Shown in pieces: positions 34,001 to 40,491 of a stretch of DNA of 45,942 nucleotides. The notes under the pieces are model-generated. The model was not told the origin of the DNA, searched no databases, and was given only the letters and a program-made list of their open reading frames with translations. The translations under genes were made by a program, and so were the position numbers. Numbering within the stretch: the first letter of the stretch is position 1; each line of letters starts with the position of its first letter. The stretch is from Clostridia bacterium (GTDB lineage Bacteria; Bacillota; Clostridia; Oscillospirales; Oscillospiraceae), in the NCBI GenBank assembly GCA_021153265.1, contig JAGKTU010000009.1:1-45942 (forward strand), given 5' to 3'.

Positions 34001-35616
34001 GCTCCAGTTCGGACCTGTCCCAGAGTGTGGATCAGGATCAGGAGTACGGTCAGGACGATGCTTATCAGAACAACAGCGACATGAGCGGCAACAGCCTGCA
34101 CGTCATTGATATCTGCAAGTATAACGTGGCTGCTTCCTTCCAGTTTACCGGAACGGGATTTGAGCTAATCGGACGCACCAATGCGGATGACTCTGCTTCT
34201 ATTGTTGTCGAAGTGCTGGATTCCTCTGATAAAGTCATTAAACGCATCCCGGTCATTACACAGTTCGATAACAACGAAACAGGTAAGACCCCCGGTGGTG
34301 ATGAGTCTATCTATCAGGTGCCTGTGATCCGTGTGGATGACCTGACTAAGGGACAATATACTGTCAGAATCAAGGGCGTCCCCTCCAGCAGCCGTGAGCA
34401 TACCTATTTGTATCTGGACGGCATCCGCATTTTCCAGCCCCTTGGTTCCGCAAACGAGCACTACAACGAGGCTGAGAACAACGCAATCTTTGCAGAAATC
34501 CGTGACCTGATTGTCACCGGCAAGGCAGCTGTTGCCAAATACGACGGCAACTCTATGTCTGTATCTTCCGGTACCATCACATGGACGGAGAATCTCACAG
34601 GCAAGGATATTACAGGACTGCAGGAGTTCGAGGGCAATCAGGTGGATAACGTGAATGCCTATCTGCTCAAGGGCCCCAACAACGAGGTCTACATGAACGG
34701 CACCATCGAAAATGCAGCTCTCATCTTCACTGTGAAAAAGACCACCGGTACGCCTGCTCTCCAGATTGCTGTCCGGGCCATCGACGAAGCACAGTTCTAC
34801 ATCGGTTCCACCACAGCACCTGCAGAACCAGCATCTGGCATGAACGCTGTCATTGAATTCTATGCCAAGCAATCCGACGGCAGCTTCGCATGGGAGCCTC
34901 TGGTCACTGTAACCAGCGGAACCGAACAGTATTATTCCATCGATCTCACCAGATGTTACACCGCTGATGGCGAAATCCTGGTTGCAGTCCGTGCGAAGTC
35001 CGGCATGGCATCCTTCACCAGCCTGAAGTACAACAATCTGACTGTAGAAGCCACTACAGGTGCGGAAGTGGCCACTTACTACTACATCAACGGCGAATTG
35101 GCTGTTTGTTCCTGTGAAAGCAAATGCGCTTCCAAGGACGATGCCATCACAAGGGCATGTCCCGTCTGTGTACTTGACTATGGCAAGTGTGCTGTTCCTG
35201 AAACCGTTAGTGAAGAGTCCGAGGAAGAGATCGAACGGAAAGAAGGCGGCATCCAGCTCAACTATTTGAGCTACATGATGGCTCGTCCCAGCCTCACCGA
35301 CACCACGGATGCACCGGATGACGATGTCACCCCCGACAACCAGCAGCCCGAGATACTCCCGGATCCCGAGAATCAGCCCCAGCAGACACCCGAAACCACC
35401 CCCGAGGTCGATTCCGGTGTTCAGCCCGAGCAGAAGCCTGCTGAGAAGCCTGACAGCAGCGGCAGCAAGCCCAACAGCAACGCCGGCAACAAACCCTCCG
35501 GCAGTGATATCACTGCTCAGGTGGCCGCAAAGATTGCGTCCATCCGGAATAAGCTTTCCGAGGCACGCAATCAGATGAAGGACTTTGTTGGTGAATTCAA
35601 CGATCTGTTCCGCTAA
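28003..35616 (+). CDS. Giant secreted multidomain protein (fibro-slime region and four CBM26-like repeats)
   Basis: A 2537-residue secreted protein with a signal peptide (residues 1-31, ending SAFA). Two homologous beta domains follow (about 150-360 and 370-580). A fibro-slime/PA14-like region is at about 850-1090, with DDVYLFINGELVVDVGAAHS and RHGWGANCRI. A DUF11-like domain is near 1110-1170. Four tandem starch-binding-like (CBM26) repeats lie at about 1535-1905. A jelly-roll type domain (about 2027-2146), a Cys-rich patch (about 2360-2405), a Pro/Glu-rich stretch and a helical tail complete it. No LPXTG motif or other anchor is seen, and no catalytic domain is recognised. It probably acts as an adhesin or scaffold for starch or other glycans. 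GGAAAGGGG precedes the ATG. Confidence 0.85.
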   Translation: MRKHSVGSRLVSMLLVFAMALSFVPASAFAAYYYEVDIGDIANEYIANNGVTYDYTGKTGLKGNIDTSDTISWPIRIYDYLNDGMLFEYANAGHTGDIPDGQGGAYGGGKPAPQFTGAKSVIGNDYTLKSTFDDEYAYKNLGSTSAYAHAIDTSAEGAKEVTYSRAEAKNFIEPNHLHLEYVLDQGADNTKSYVWVSNFARDNTKYYKGNDIRYAVVVYRTNDAYTGRYGRFIWAASNDSYDTDYYYHNGAIDISNLDSKDNNYGMLYTDYFAMPKSSDWTYAVVDMKQSTIDSKWSDIGDSERVAGIGFGFPLGAVGEQMDVTHIAYFSSEFEAEQFGMDAVAFAKDPGEYLDSHTEVTDGGNPHPGTVSGNGWDFTDPDSTSWNSSTLARWSGNDNYGGFNVTEKGSSPTYLNVTNTDSYRDSTYIWNSSTPATANDYESYAQIEFVTIVYRTHGITNPKIGFWLEDGESGSWDSGKTENTDVAMTASSDTWVYLTYSLANLNKIEPFGGRVDYFNHIGIKFPGFTSSSQSMDIAFIDYFDNESEANAFGAAGAAYMNNPGGSYTTTQKKWNTGNNVAYSMLYANQGGGWGSVAGGESTQENGYFSYQIGITSWSSDSATETNNDRQTAKSKGYTVADDIYLLNSWQMVPDSAEYYDIKSLDLGYTLYNKLYSGVMTAGLLESGITTVTANGRAYRVPQYKEETIEYIAYLLRDSLCIGKTDSNGNYNYNFVQGTPNGAQYGYDANGNAYDLASALRAELGITLPANGNCTSGYASVGDYATMTDAQKKALIGPYMSCKDNINTFVDAAYYLLMNLYIDNSYNQAQDEYKYLVLSSATLESNNKKAYVFDGGFTTGKASETANTDAYRNSSKSATVYDKNKQSIYQSTATSKDKIYFSGASTTTRFPFLPITDSEGVYAGETKSPYFLDDGNGVMGVTEEGATFVNRNYNYAIASNGEFIYYEEDALFFDFEGDDDVYLFINGELVVDVGAAHSVTTVSMNVKDYVDWANGVLSNLSGYDPNMSNRELENLLETMNLSDEKKAEYLRAHRLNLQDGEICQFDFYYMERHGWGANCRIASNIRVTEPAMRVEKHAYQGGDEIAYSDVIVASDPVEYNFKMINNGSSKLFNLTFTDSTIGVTLDYTNGLTVADGFNGVYVFDANGGTLEASDITALVTGWMPVESGGTHIKDIDGNYVEDANGTHVYTSIENTFKTQQELKNFLASLQGEGLDNTELDTTFLQSGYGLWVDADVTFKGIYYKLSVEQVEVGVLDNTVYVTATSMPNPNASGNQILQSQARHRVYITGLPYYYQWAGHNLYLPMDDIMADAIEAAKDSGNQAHEYESFLNSIQGKTYNYALCDKFGAVKSYQEVIPNSSKTGYIVNYPEAGTKCFYILVSSETITSTTKAKDLTTGKYAIIRITVFVADVEDSYYVLDYGLTTEDLGTNGELFKNDYLFGGSSDNHAKMMGIATTQPSYLSYPDQTANYNRIQFSAVPSNTSIPVGDGYYTMQIQNGKDISFNSYTGKYSLTDVGTVKVNVYTPTDWTDAYLYFWYDGGSNNGWPGAKMEKVTAGQFKIDVPADITHVIISNGSQQTGNLMITPGVENTIKVTKPSGDSLHLDAEVATFTPATVTITVPDGWGDVHLYCWNSVNNKNNGEWPGTKLEAGPDGKYTTTIAGSYDRMIVNNGNGNGKQTNDLWVTAGANLTLDVTVNSASAPSVVTVNVPGDWGDVYLYCWGDNGNNGEWPGTKIEAEFGRYQLSVPSQYNNMIVNNGSGKQTGDLKGLKTNHNLTINVADTDNVKITETDKYSADVNTYSSVTEKYNFFVETPSTWTNAHLYYWNSNGVVGVQWPGTKLTTKTEDGLYAVQIPVDTAYVIVNNGEGSYQTVDLSVKLGVEATVSVTNPGADGNYLASIDYHDDFTFTPSDFMDSTYSIWMAITVHNNSLEAPTALNNPIDVAKEVQLYKKISVLPANVVYYEDDFPAITYEQSSGNVFTPIGSSSDLSQSVDQDQEYGQDDAYQNNSDMSGNSLHVIDICKYNVAASFQFTGTGFELIGRTNADDSASIVVEVLDSSDKVIKRIPVITQFDNNETGKTPGGDESIYQVPVIRVDDLTKGQYTVRIKGVPSSSREHTYLYLDGIRIFQPLGSANEHYNEAENNAIFAEIRDLIVTGKAAVAKYDGNSMSVSSGTITWTENLTGKDITGLQEFEGNQVDNVNAYLLKGPNNEVYMNGTIENAALIFTVKKTTGTPALQIAVRAIDEAQFYIGSTTAPAEPASGMNAVIEFYAKQSDGSFAWEPLVTVTSGTEQYYSIDLTRCYTADGEILVAVRAKSGMASFTSLKYNNLTVEATTGAEVATYYYINGELAVCSCESKCASKDDAITRACPVCVLDYGKCAVPETVSEESEEEIERKEGGIQLNYLSYMMARPSLTDTTDAPDDDVTPDNQQPEILPDPENQPQQTPETTPEVDSGVQPEQKPAEKPDSSGSKPNSNAGNKPSGSDITAQVAAKIASIRNKLSEARNQMKDFVGEFNDLFR
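32605..33715 (+). repeat. Four tandem CBM26-like coding repeats
   Basis: Four units of about 75-80 codons start near 32605, 32896, 33160 and 33470. Each has a W-D/G/N-x-hydrophobic-Y-x-W core, then a WPG-x-K motif, then a V-I-V-N-N-G type strand. The middle two are most alike. The WPG and Y-x-W residues match starch-binding module family 26. Confidence 0.72.
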
Positions 35617-35623
35617 ATGAAAT

Positions 35624-35655
35624 TGTGGGGACTGCGCATATCTGCAGTCCCCACA
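35624..35655 (+). other. Strong hairpin between the giant protein and the GH20 gene
   Basis: A perfect 12-bp stem (TGTGGGGACTGC with its complement) has an 8-base loop and no T-tract. It may act as an mRNA processing or stability element that sets different expression of the two genes. Confidence 0.55.
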
Positions 35656-35701
35656 CCAAAGCATGTACCCGCATTTTCCGTAGCAAAAGAGAAGTGATAC
35701 T

Positions 35702-38527
35702 ATGTGTAAACCTTTCGCCCGTCTGATTTCTATTCTTTTGATTTGCTTTCTGTTCGCTGGTGCCTGTACGCCCAGTGCAGCGGCGGCAGGGGAGAGTACA
35801 GCCAGCCTTGGCCAGCTGTGCGATTCCTTTGTTCCCAACGACCAGGTCTTTACGCTGACCGGCTCCGCCAGAATCTATCTGATCTCCGATTCTGCACCCA
35901 CCGGTGAACTTCTGCAGACAATACAGTTGATCCAACAGCAGTTTGCCGCTGACGATTTAACCATGGAACTGGTCTGGGGGCCTGCGGACTGGGCTCGCAC
36001 CGGAGATATCTGCCTGTCTGTTGTCACAAATTCCGCCCTTGGTACAGAGGGCTACCAGCTTTCTGTCACGGATAAGGTTGCCATTTCTGCAGCTACTCCG
36101 GACGGCCTGATTTATGGCGCAAATGCGCTCATCAAGCACATTCGTAATGGCGGTACCTCCATTCAGGGTTTCACTGCTGTGGACACCCCTGACACCAGGC
36201 AGCGCGCAGTTTCCCTCGACTGCGGCCGCAAGTATTACTCAAAGGACTGGATCTGCAATTTCATCCGCCAGATGTCCTGGATGGGCTATAACACATTGGA
36301 ATTGCACTTCTCTGACGACTCCGGTTTCCGCATTGACCTTTGGGACGAGGACTATTACAAGGGACAATTCCAGCCGAAGAATGATTTTTCTTGGCTCTGC
36401 GGCAGTAATTATACCTCCTGGACCCTTTCTGCCTATCAAAATGACCCCGATAAGGGTAAATACCTGACAACCGCAGAATTGGTGGAAATTCTGGAGACTG
36501 CGAATGCCTATCACATTGAAGTGATCCCAGCTTTCGACAGCCCGTCCCATTTAGATTACACCACATGGAAGTACGAGCAGAACTACAAAAGTAATTCCAA
36601 CTATTCCTTTTATTCAACTTACGACAACACGACCTATTATGCAAAGAACGTAAATGGCTGCATCAACTATACCGGTGCTGTCAGACTTTCCACGCCATTG
36701 CAGTGGCCGTACTATTCCGCTGTTAATATCAACGACGCACAGGGTAAAGCCTTTATATTCGAACTGTATATCGATATTGCCAATTTCTTTAAGGAGTACG
36801 CCGGGAGTACCAACTTCAGCATTGGTGCAGACGAAGTACAGCTTAGTACCAGCAATCTGGCATCCGGCTACAGCTACAAATGGGGCTTCAGGGATTTTGT
36901 AGCATATATCAATGAGCTGAACGCCTTGCTCAATAACAAGGGCTATACCATGCGTATGTACAACGATTTCATGGGCAGCACTTCCTATAATGCATCTAAC
37001 TATAGCTTTGCTGACAATATTGAAATTCTTTATTGGGATTCACCATTTAACCCCAGCGCCAAAACCGCAAGCAACCATACCGAGCCGGTCAGCCACTATG
37101 TCGATAAGGGCATGACCCTGTACAACTGCATCCAGACCCACACTTATTATGCCCTGCGCATCACGTCCGACGGCTCCGATGCGCGAAGTGCATACAACCG
37201 CCAGTGGACTTTCTACCGTGCCACCGAGGAGAACATTTACAACGAATGGTATCCCGCCAACATCAGCGAGATCGGTGACTACAGTGAGGATGTTCCTGAT
37301 GTTCCGGATGCCAATCTGGGTGGTGCATACTATCTAATCTGGTGTGACTACGCCTGCGTCAGCACGGAAGCAGAGATTTGGAACGGTGTCTATGATAAAA
37401 CCACCCAGAATACCGGAGAATTCTACAGTCTGTTGGATCGTATGTGGTCCAACACCGTCAAAATGTGGAACTGGGATATCAATCAAACCGTTTCTTATGC
37501 CGATTATGCAGCCTTGCGGGCAAAATTCGGCTATTTCCCCGGTTATTCCAGCTGTTCTGCTCCGGCCCGGTTACCGGAGGCTGTCACGCCGACCAAAGCA
37601 TACCGCGCTGACCATTCCGCACTGAAAGCCGCTATTACCCTAAAACTGCCCAGCGAAGACTACACCTCCAAGAGCTACATTTCTTATAATTTAGCTTACG
37701 AAAAGGCACTTGAAGTAGATGCAAACAATGCCTCCACCGAAGAGGAGATCGCAGAAGCCATATATGCACTGCATATGGCCAAAAATCAATTGGTACTCAA
37801 GACGGCTGTCCTGACCGTCCACTGCAAAACTACGGTAAATGGTTCCGAGCGGCTTATCAAAACACTCTATTATCCGCTGGTGGTCAATGATTACCGGTTC
37901 CATATTCCTTCCATGACCGGTTACATCTATACAAGCTGCGACGGTGGCAATTTCACTCCACTGACTACCCAGGATGGGTCTGGTTTTGTGACAGGAAGGA
38001 GCAATGGTTCGGATGTTGTTACGATCTGGTATCAAAACACTCCGGATACAACGTCCCTAAACTATATGATCCGCAATGCTGTGCCTGAAAAGGGCGACTA
38101 TACAGATTCCTCCTGGAGCGCGTATCAGAGTGCGCTGAATAACGCCCTCAAGTTCAGCGTTAATAACAATGTAACCCAGGCAGATATTGATCGTGTTATG
38201 TCCGATTTGGAAGCCGCACAGACCGGCCTTGCCATCGACTGCACACATACGGAGATTTATTCCATTGAGCGTCTGAGCCATGTAGCACGTTTGAATAAGC
38301 AGGTTGCCCTGCGGATCATAACCACACCGGATGTTACCACTATCGATGTCACTTCACCCGGCGGCAAGGAATCACTGACCCGCTGTGTCGGAAAAATTCA
38401 AACTATGACCAATAGCGAGACCGTTAAAATTTGGCTGATCTACTTCCCGGCAGATGAAGTGGGTAACTTCACCTATACCATTACCGCCGGTACTGCAACC
38501 CAAACCGTAGATATTACTGTTCAATAA
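35702..38527 (+). CDS. Secreted GH20 beta-N-acetylhexosaminidase
   Basis: A 941-residue secreted glycoside hydrolase. The signal peptide (about 1-28) contains a Cys, but no convincing lipobox. A GH20 N-terminal domain (about 60-150) leads to the TIM-barrel (about 165-560) with the catalytic Asp377-Glu378 pair in SIGADEV. The enzyme should cleave terminal GlcNAc, GalNAc or lacto-N-biose from host mucin, milk glycans or chitin. The C-terminal part has two FIVAR-like helical units (about 632-700 and 788-846) around a MucBP-like domain, then an Ig-like domain; these suit glycan or cell-wall attachment. No LPXTG is present. It lies 85 bases after the giant protein, and both may serve the same substrate. 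Confidence 0.88.
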   Translation: MCKPFARLISILLICFLFAGACTPSAAAAGESTASLGQLCDSFVPNDQVFTLTGSARIYLISDSAPTGELLQTIQLIQQQFAADDLTMELVWGPADWARTGDICLSVVTNSALGTEGYQLSVTDKVAISAATPDGLIYGANALIKHIRNGGTSIQGFTAVDTPDTRQRAVSLDCGRKYYSKDWICNFIRQMSWMGYNTLELHFSDDSGFRIDLWDEDYYKGQFQPKNDFSWLCGSNYTSWTLSAYQNDPDKGKYLTTAELVEILETANAYHIEVIPAFDSPSHLDYTTWKYEQNYKSNSNYSFYSTYDNTTYYAKNVNGCINYTGAVRLSTPLQWPYYSAVNINDAQGKAFIFELYIDIANFFKEYAGSTNFSIGADEVQLSTSNLASGYSYKWGFRDFVAYINELNALLNNKGYTMRMYNDFMGSTSYNASNYSFADNIEILYWDSPFNPSAKTASNHTEPVSHYVDKGMTLYNCIQTHTYYALRITSDGSDARSAYNRQWTFYRATEENIYNEWYPANISEIGDYSEDVPDVPDANLGGAYYLIWCDYACVSTEAEIWNGVYDKTTQNTGEFYSLLDRMWSNTVKMWNWDINQTVSYADYAALRAKFGYFPGYSSCSAPARLPEAVTPTKAYRADHSALKAAITLKLPSEDYTSKSYISYNLAYEKALEVDANNASTEEEIAEAIYALHMAKNQLVLKTAVLTVHCKTTVNGSERLIKTLYYPLVVNDYRFHIPSMTGYIYTSCDGGNFTPLTTQDGSGFVTGRSNGSDVVTIWYQNTPDTTSLNYMIRNAVPEKGDYTDSSWSAYQSALNNALKFSVNNNVTQADIDRVMSDLEAAQTGLAIDCTHTEIYSIERLSHVARLNKQVALRIITTPDVTTIDVTSPGGKESLTRCVGKIQTMTNSETVKIWLIYFPADEVGNFTYTITAGTATQTVDITVQ

Positions 38528-38534
38528 TAAAATG

Positions 38535-38570
38535 ATCGAGTAACCCGATATACCGGGTTACTCGATCTTC
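38535..38570. terminator. Bidirectional terminator between GH20 and cotJC
   Basis: A perfect 14-bp stem (GATCGAGTAACCCG with its complement) has a 6-base loop and a T-rich right flank. The left flank is A-rich, so it can also serve cotJC on the minus strand. Confidence 0.82.
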
Positions 38571-38571
38571 T

Positions 38572-39168
38572 TTATATATCCATAGCAGGATTCATATAAT
38601 ACACATTCTTTTGATTCAGCTTCTCCCGAAGCAACTGAACCGCTTCACCAAACCGTTGGAAGTGAACAACCTCCCGCTCCCGGAGGAATTTGATCACATC
38701 GTTCACATCCGGATCGTCAGAAAGCCGCAGGATGTTGTCATAGGTCACGCGTGCTTTCTGTTCGGCAGCCAGATCTTCGGTCAGATCTGCCAAGGGATCA
38801 CCCTTAACCTGCATGGATGCCGCACTCCAGGGGAATCCGGAAGCAGCAGTAGGGTAGACACCTGCTGTATGATCCACGAAATAGGGCGCAAAGGCGGAAT
38901 CCTTGATTTGTGAATCCTTCAAATTCCGGGTCAACTGGTGTACAATGGCTCCGATCATCTCAAGATGACCCAATTCCTCCGTCCCAATGTCCGTCAGCAG
39001 TCCCTTGAGCTCATCGAACGGCATGGAATACCGTTGCGACAAATACCGCAGGCTGGCTCCCAGCTCACCGTCAGGTCCACCGTACTGGGAAATGATGATG
39101 GCAGCCAGTCGGGGGTTGGGGCGTTCGATTTTTACAGGATATTGCAGTTTTTTGTTATAAATGAACAT
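38572..39168 (-). CDS. cotJC: Spore coat manganese catalase-like protein CotJC
   Basis: A 198-residue ferritin-like protein of the manganese catalase family found in spore coats. Metal-ligand residues are visible in TEELGHLEM (Glu, Glu, His), EQKARVTYD and REREVVHF. It lies 2 bases downstream of the CotJA-CotJB fusion gene and forms an operon with it. In Bacillus the cotJ genes are made in the mother cell under sigma-E. Confidence 0.94.
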   Translation of the reverse strand: MFIYNKKLQYPVKIERPNPRLAAIIISQYGGPDGELGASLRYLSQRYSMPFDELKGLLTDIGTEELGHLEMIGAIVHQLTRNLKDSQIKDSAFAPYFVDHTAGVYPTAASGFPWSAASMQVKGDPLADLTEDLAAEQKARVTYDNILRLSDDPDVNDVIKFLREREVVHFQRFGEAVQLLREKLNQKNVYYMNPAMDI

Positions 39169-39170
39169 GA

Positions 39171-39614
39171 TTACGCCTCCTTATTTCCCGCATATTCCCA
39201 AGGCCATGGATCATCCAGCCATTTATACGGCCCATCCACCGGCGTTGCGTGATTCAACGGCGTGCAGTTCTGGGAATACTGGGCTGCTGCGTCGTGGTAC
39301 ATCTTCTGATAGGCTCTGTAAAGCTCCAGGGCCTCCTGGTCATCCCGATGGGTGTCCAAGTACAGCGCCAGCTCCTGCAAGGCAAAAGCCATTACCTGCA
39401 GCTCCGTACGAGGTGTCACCGGCTTTTCGTTCTTGTTGACCATGCCCATAAAGGGCAGATCCAATCCCGGAAACAATGTTCCCCGAACCAAACCCTTCCG
39501 AGCCTCGTAGCGAGGTGGGTTCTCCACCTGAAATGGCACATAGGGGTTTGCCAGCGGGGCAGATGCCGGCAAGCGACCCTCGAAGCCATCCTTCATAGAC
39601 CGATTTCGTTCCAA
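39171..39614 (-). CDS. CotJA-CotJB fusion spore coat protein
   Basis: The N-terminal half (PYVPFQVENPPRYEARKGLV, then RGTLFPGLDLPF) matches CotJA, and the C-terminal half (ALQELALYLDTHRDDQEALE) matches CotJB, which are usually two small genes. The chain continues to WEYAGNKEA without a break. The open frame runs up to 39662, but no ribosome site is there; the TTG at 39614 has GGAGG 8 bases upstream and gives 147 residues. An ATG at 39596 is a weaker alternative. A sigma-E-like promoter at 39661-39689 agrees with a start downstream of 39655. CotJC follows, as in the canonical operon. Confidence 0.82.
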   Translation of the reverse strand: MERNRSMKDGFEGRLPASAPLANPYVPFQVENPPRYEARKGLVRGTLFPGLDLPFMGMVNKNEKPVTPRTELQVMAFALQELALYLDTHRDDQEALELYRAYQKMYHDAAAQYSQNCTPLNHATPVDGPYKWLDDPWPWEYAGNKEA

Positions 39615-39660
39615 AATACATTCCTCCGTTCCAATTGATACGGAACTGTCGTTCCGGGTC

Positions 39661-39689
39661 ATACTATGTCAGCATCCGCGATCATGTTC
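39661..39689 (-). promoter_or_regulatory. Possible sigma-E promoter of cotJ operon
   Basis: Read on the minus strand, CATAGTAT (39661-39668) resembles the sigma-E -10 and matches the spoIIIA one in the CATAGT core. GAACATG at 39683-39689 is a weak -35, 14 bases away. Confidence 0.42.
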
Positions 39690-39715
39690 ATTCACGATCA
39701 AACTGTGCATAGAAA
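39686..39715 (+). promoter_or_regulatory. Possible sigma-E promoter of the cwlD-like gene
   Basis: GTTCATT (39686-39692) and CATAGAAA (39708-39715) are 15 bases apart. It faces the cotJ promoter and nearly overlaps it. This is a weak match. Confidence 0.35.
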
Positions 39716-39732
39716 TAGGGGAGGTGATCCAG

Positions 39733-40437
39733 GTGAAAAGACGACCCATCCAATTCAAAAGCATATGGTTTTACTGTCCGATCCTTCTGTTTGCACTGTG
39801 CGCCATCCATTGGGGCAGCGAGGCTGTGACAACCATTTCACAGCGCATCCTACCAGGCCGTGGTGTCTGCATCATTGTGGACGCAGGACACGGCGGCGAA
39901 GACGGCGGCGCTACATCCTGCAGCGGAGTTCTGGAGAGTCAGTTCAATTTGGAAATTGCTCTGCGACTGAACGATTTGCTGCAATTCATGGGCTACGATA
40001 CCAAAATGGTCCGTACCACCGACTCAGCGGTACACACAGAAGGGGAGACAATCGCCGCCCGAAAACGTTCCGACCTGAATAACCGGGTAAGATTGGTCAA
40101 CACAACAGAAAACGCGCTTCTGATCAGCATCCATCAAAATACATTCCCGGACGGACGATACAGCGGACCGCAGGTATTCTTTGCAAAGGGAAGCGAGCAA
40201 ATGGCAAAACACTTCCAGATAATCTTAAACCGAAGCCTCAGCCCCAAAAGCTCGCGGCAGGCAAAACCTGCGAAAGGTGTCTATCTGATGGAGCATATAT
40301 CTGCGCCGGGAATTTTGATCGAATGCGGCTTTTTGTCCAATCCCCAGGAAGAAGCAAAGCTCCGCGATCCATCCTATCAGCAAAAGATAAGCTGTGTGAT
40401 TGTATCAGCCCTATGCGAATACTTATCGAACACTTGA
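39733..40437 (+). CDS. cwlD: N-acetylmuramoyl-L-alanine amidase, CwlD-like
   Basis: A 234-residue Amidase_3 protein with an N-terminal membrane segment (about residues 10-28). The zinc site is visible: DAGHGGEDGG, the Glu in NLEIALRL and the His in SISIHQN-type LISIHQNTF; the catalytic Glu is in IECGFLSNPQEE. This size, anchor and context next to cotJ genes suit CwlD, which strips peptides from spore-cortex muramic acid. The start is GTG 39733, placed after an almost perfect Shine-Dalgarno sequence (GGAGGTGATC); a GTG at 39724 lies inside that sequence. Confidence 0.88.
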   Translation: MKRRPIQFKSIWFYCPILLFALCAIHWGSEAVTTISQRILPGRGVCIIVDAGHGGEDGGATSCSGVLESQFNLEIALRLNDLLQFMGYDTKMVRTTDSAVHTEGETIAARKRSDLNNRVRLVNTTENALLISIHQNTFPDGRYSGPQVFFAKGSEQMAKHFQIILNRSLSPKSSRQAKPAKGVYLMEHISAPGILIECGFLSNPQEEAKLRDPSYQQKISCVIVSALCEYLSNT

Positions 40438-40462
40438 CCGAATCCGATCTGGTTGCTATAAT
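40434..40462 (+). promoter_or_regulatory. Sigma-A promoter of radA
   Basis: TTGACC (40434-40439) and TATAAT (40457-40462) are 17 bases apart, with AAGGAG following before the ATG. Confidence 0.75.
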
Positions 40463-40491
40463 ATAGGCAAACAAAACATAAGGAGATCACC

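Noticed and set aside
30262..34101. A 1279-codon open frame on the minus strand inside the giant surface gene, and similar long antisense frames at 27949-29559, 34165-35838 and 9361-10971
   Set aside because: They lie opposite well-supported genes with signal peptides or domains, have no ribosome sites and no recognisable domains, and their composition (Gly/Val/Ile/Asp/His-rich) is what antisense of biased codon use gives.
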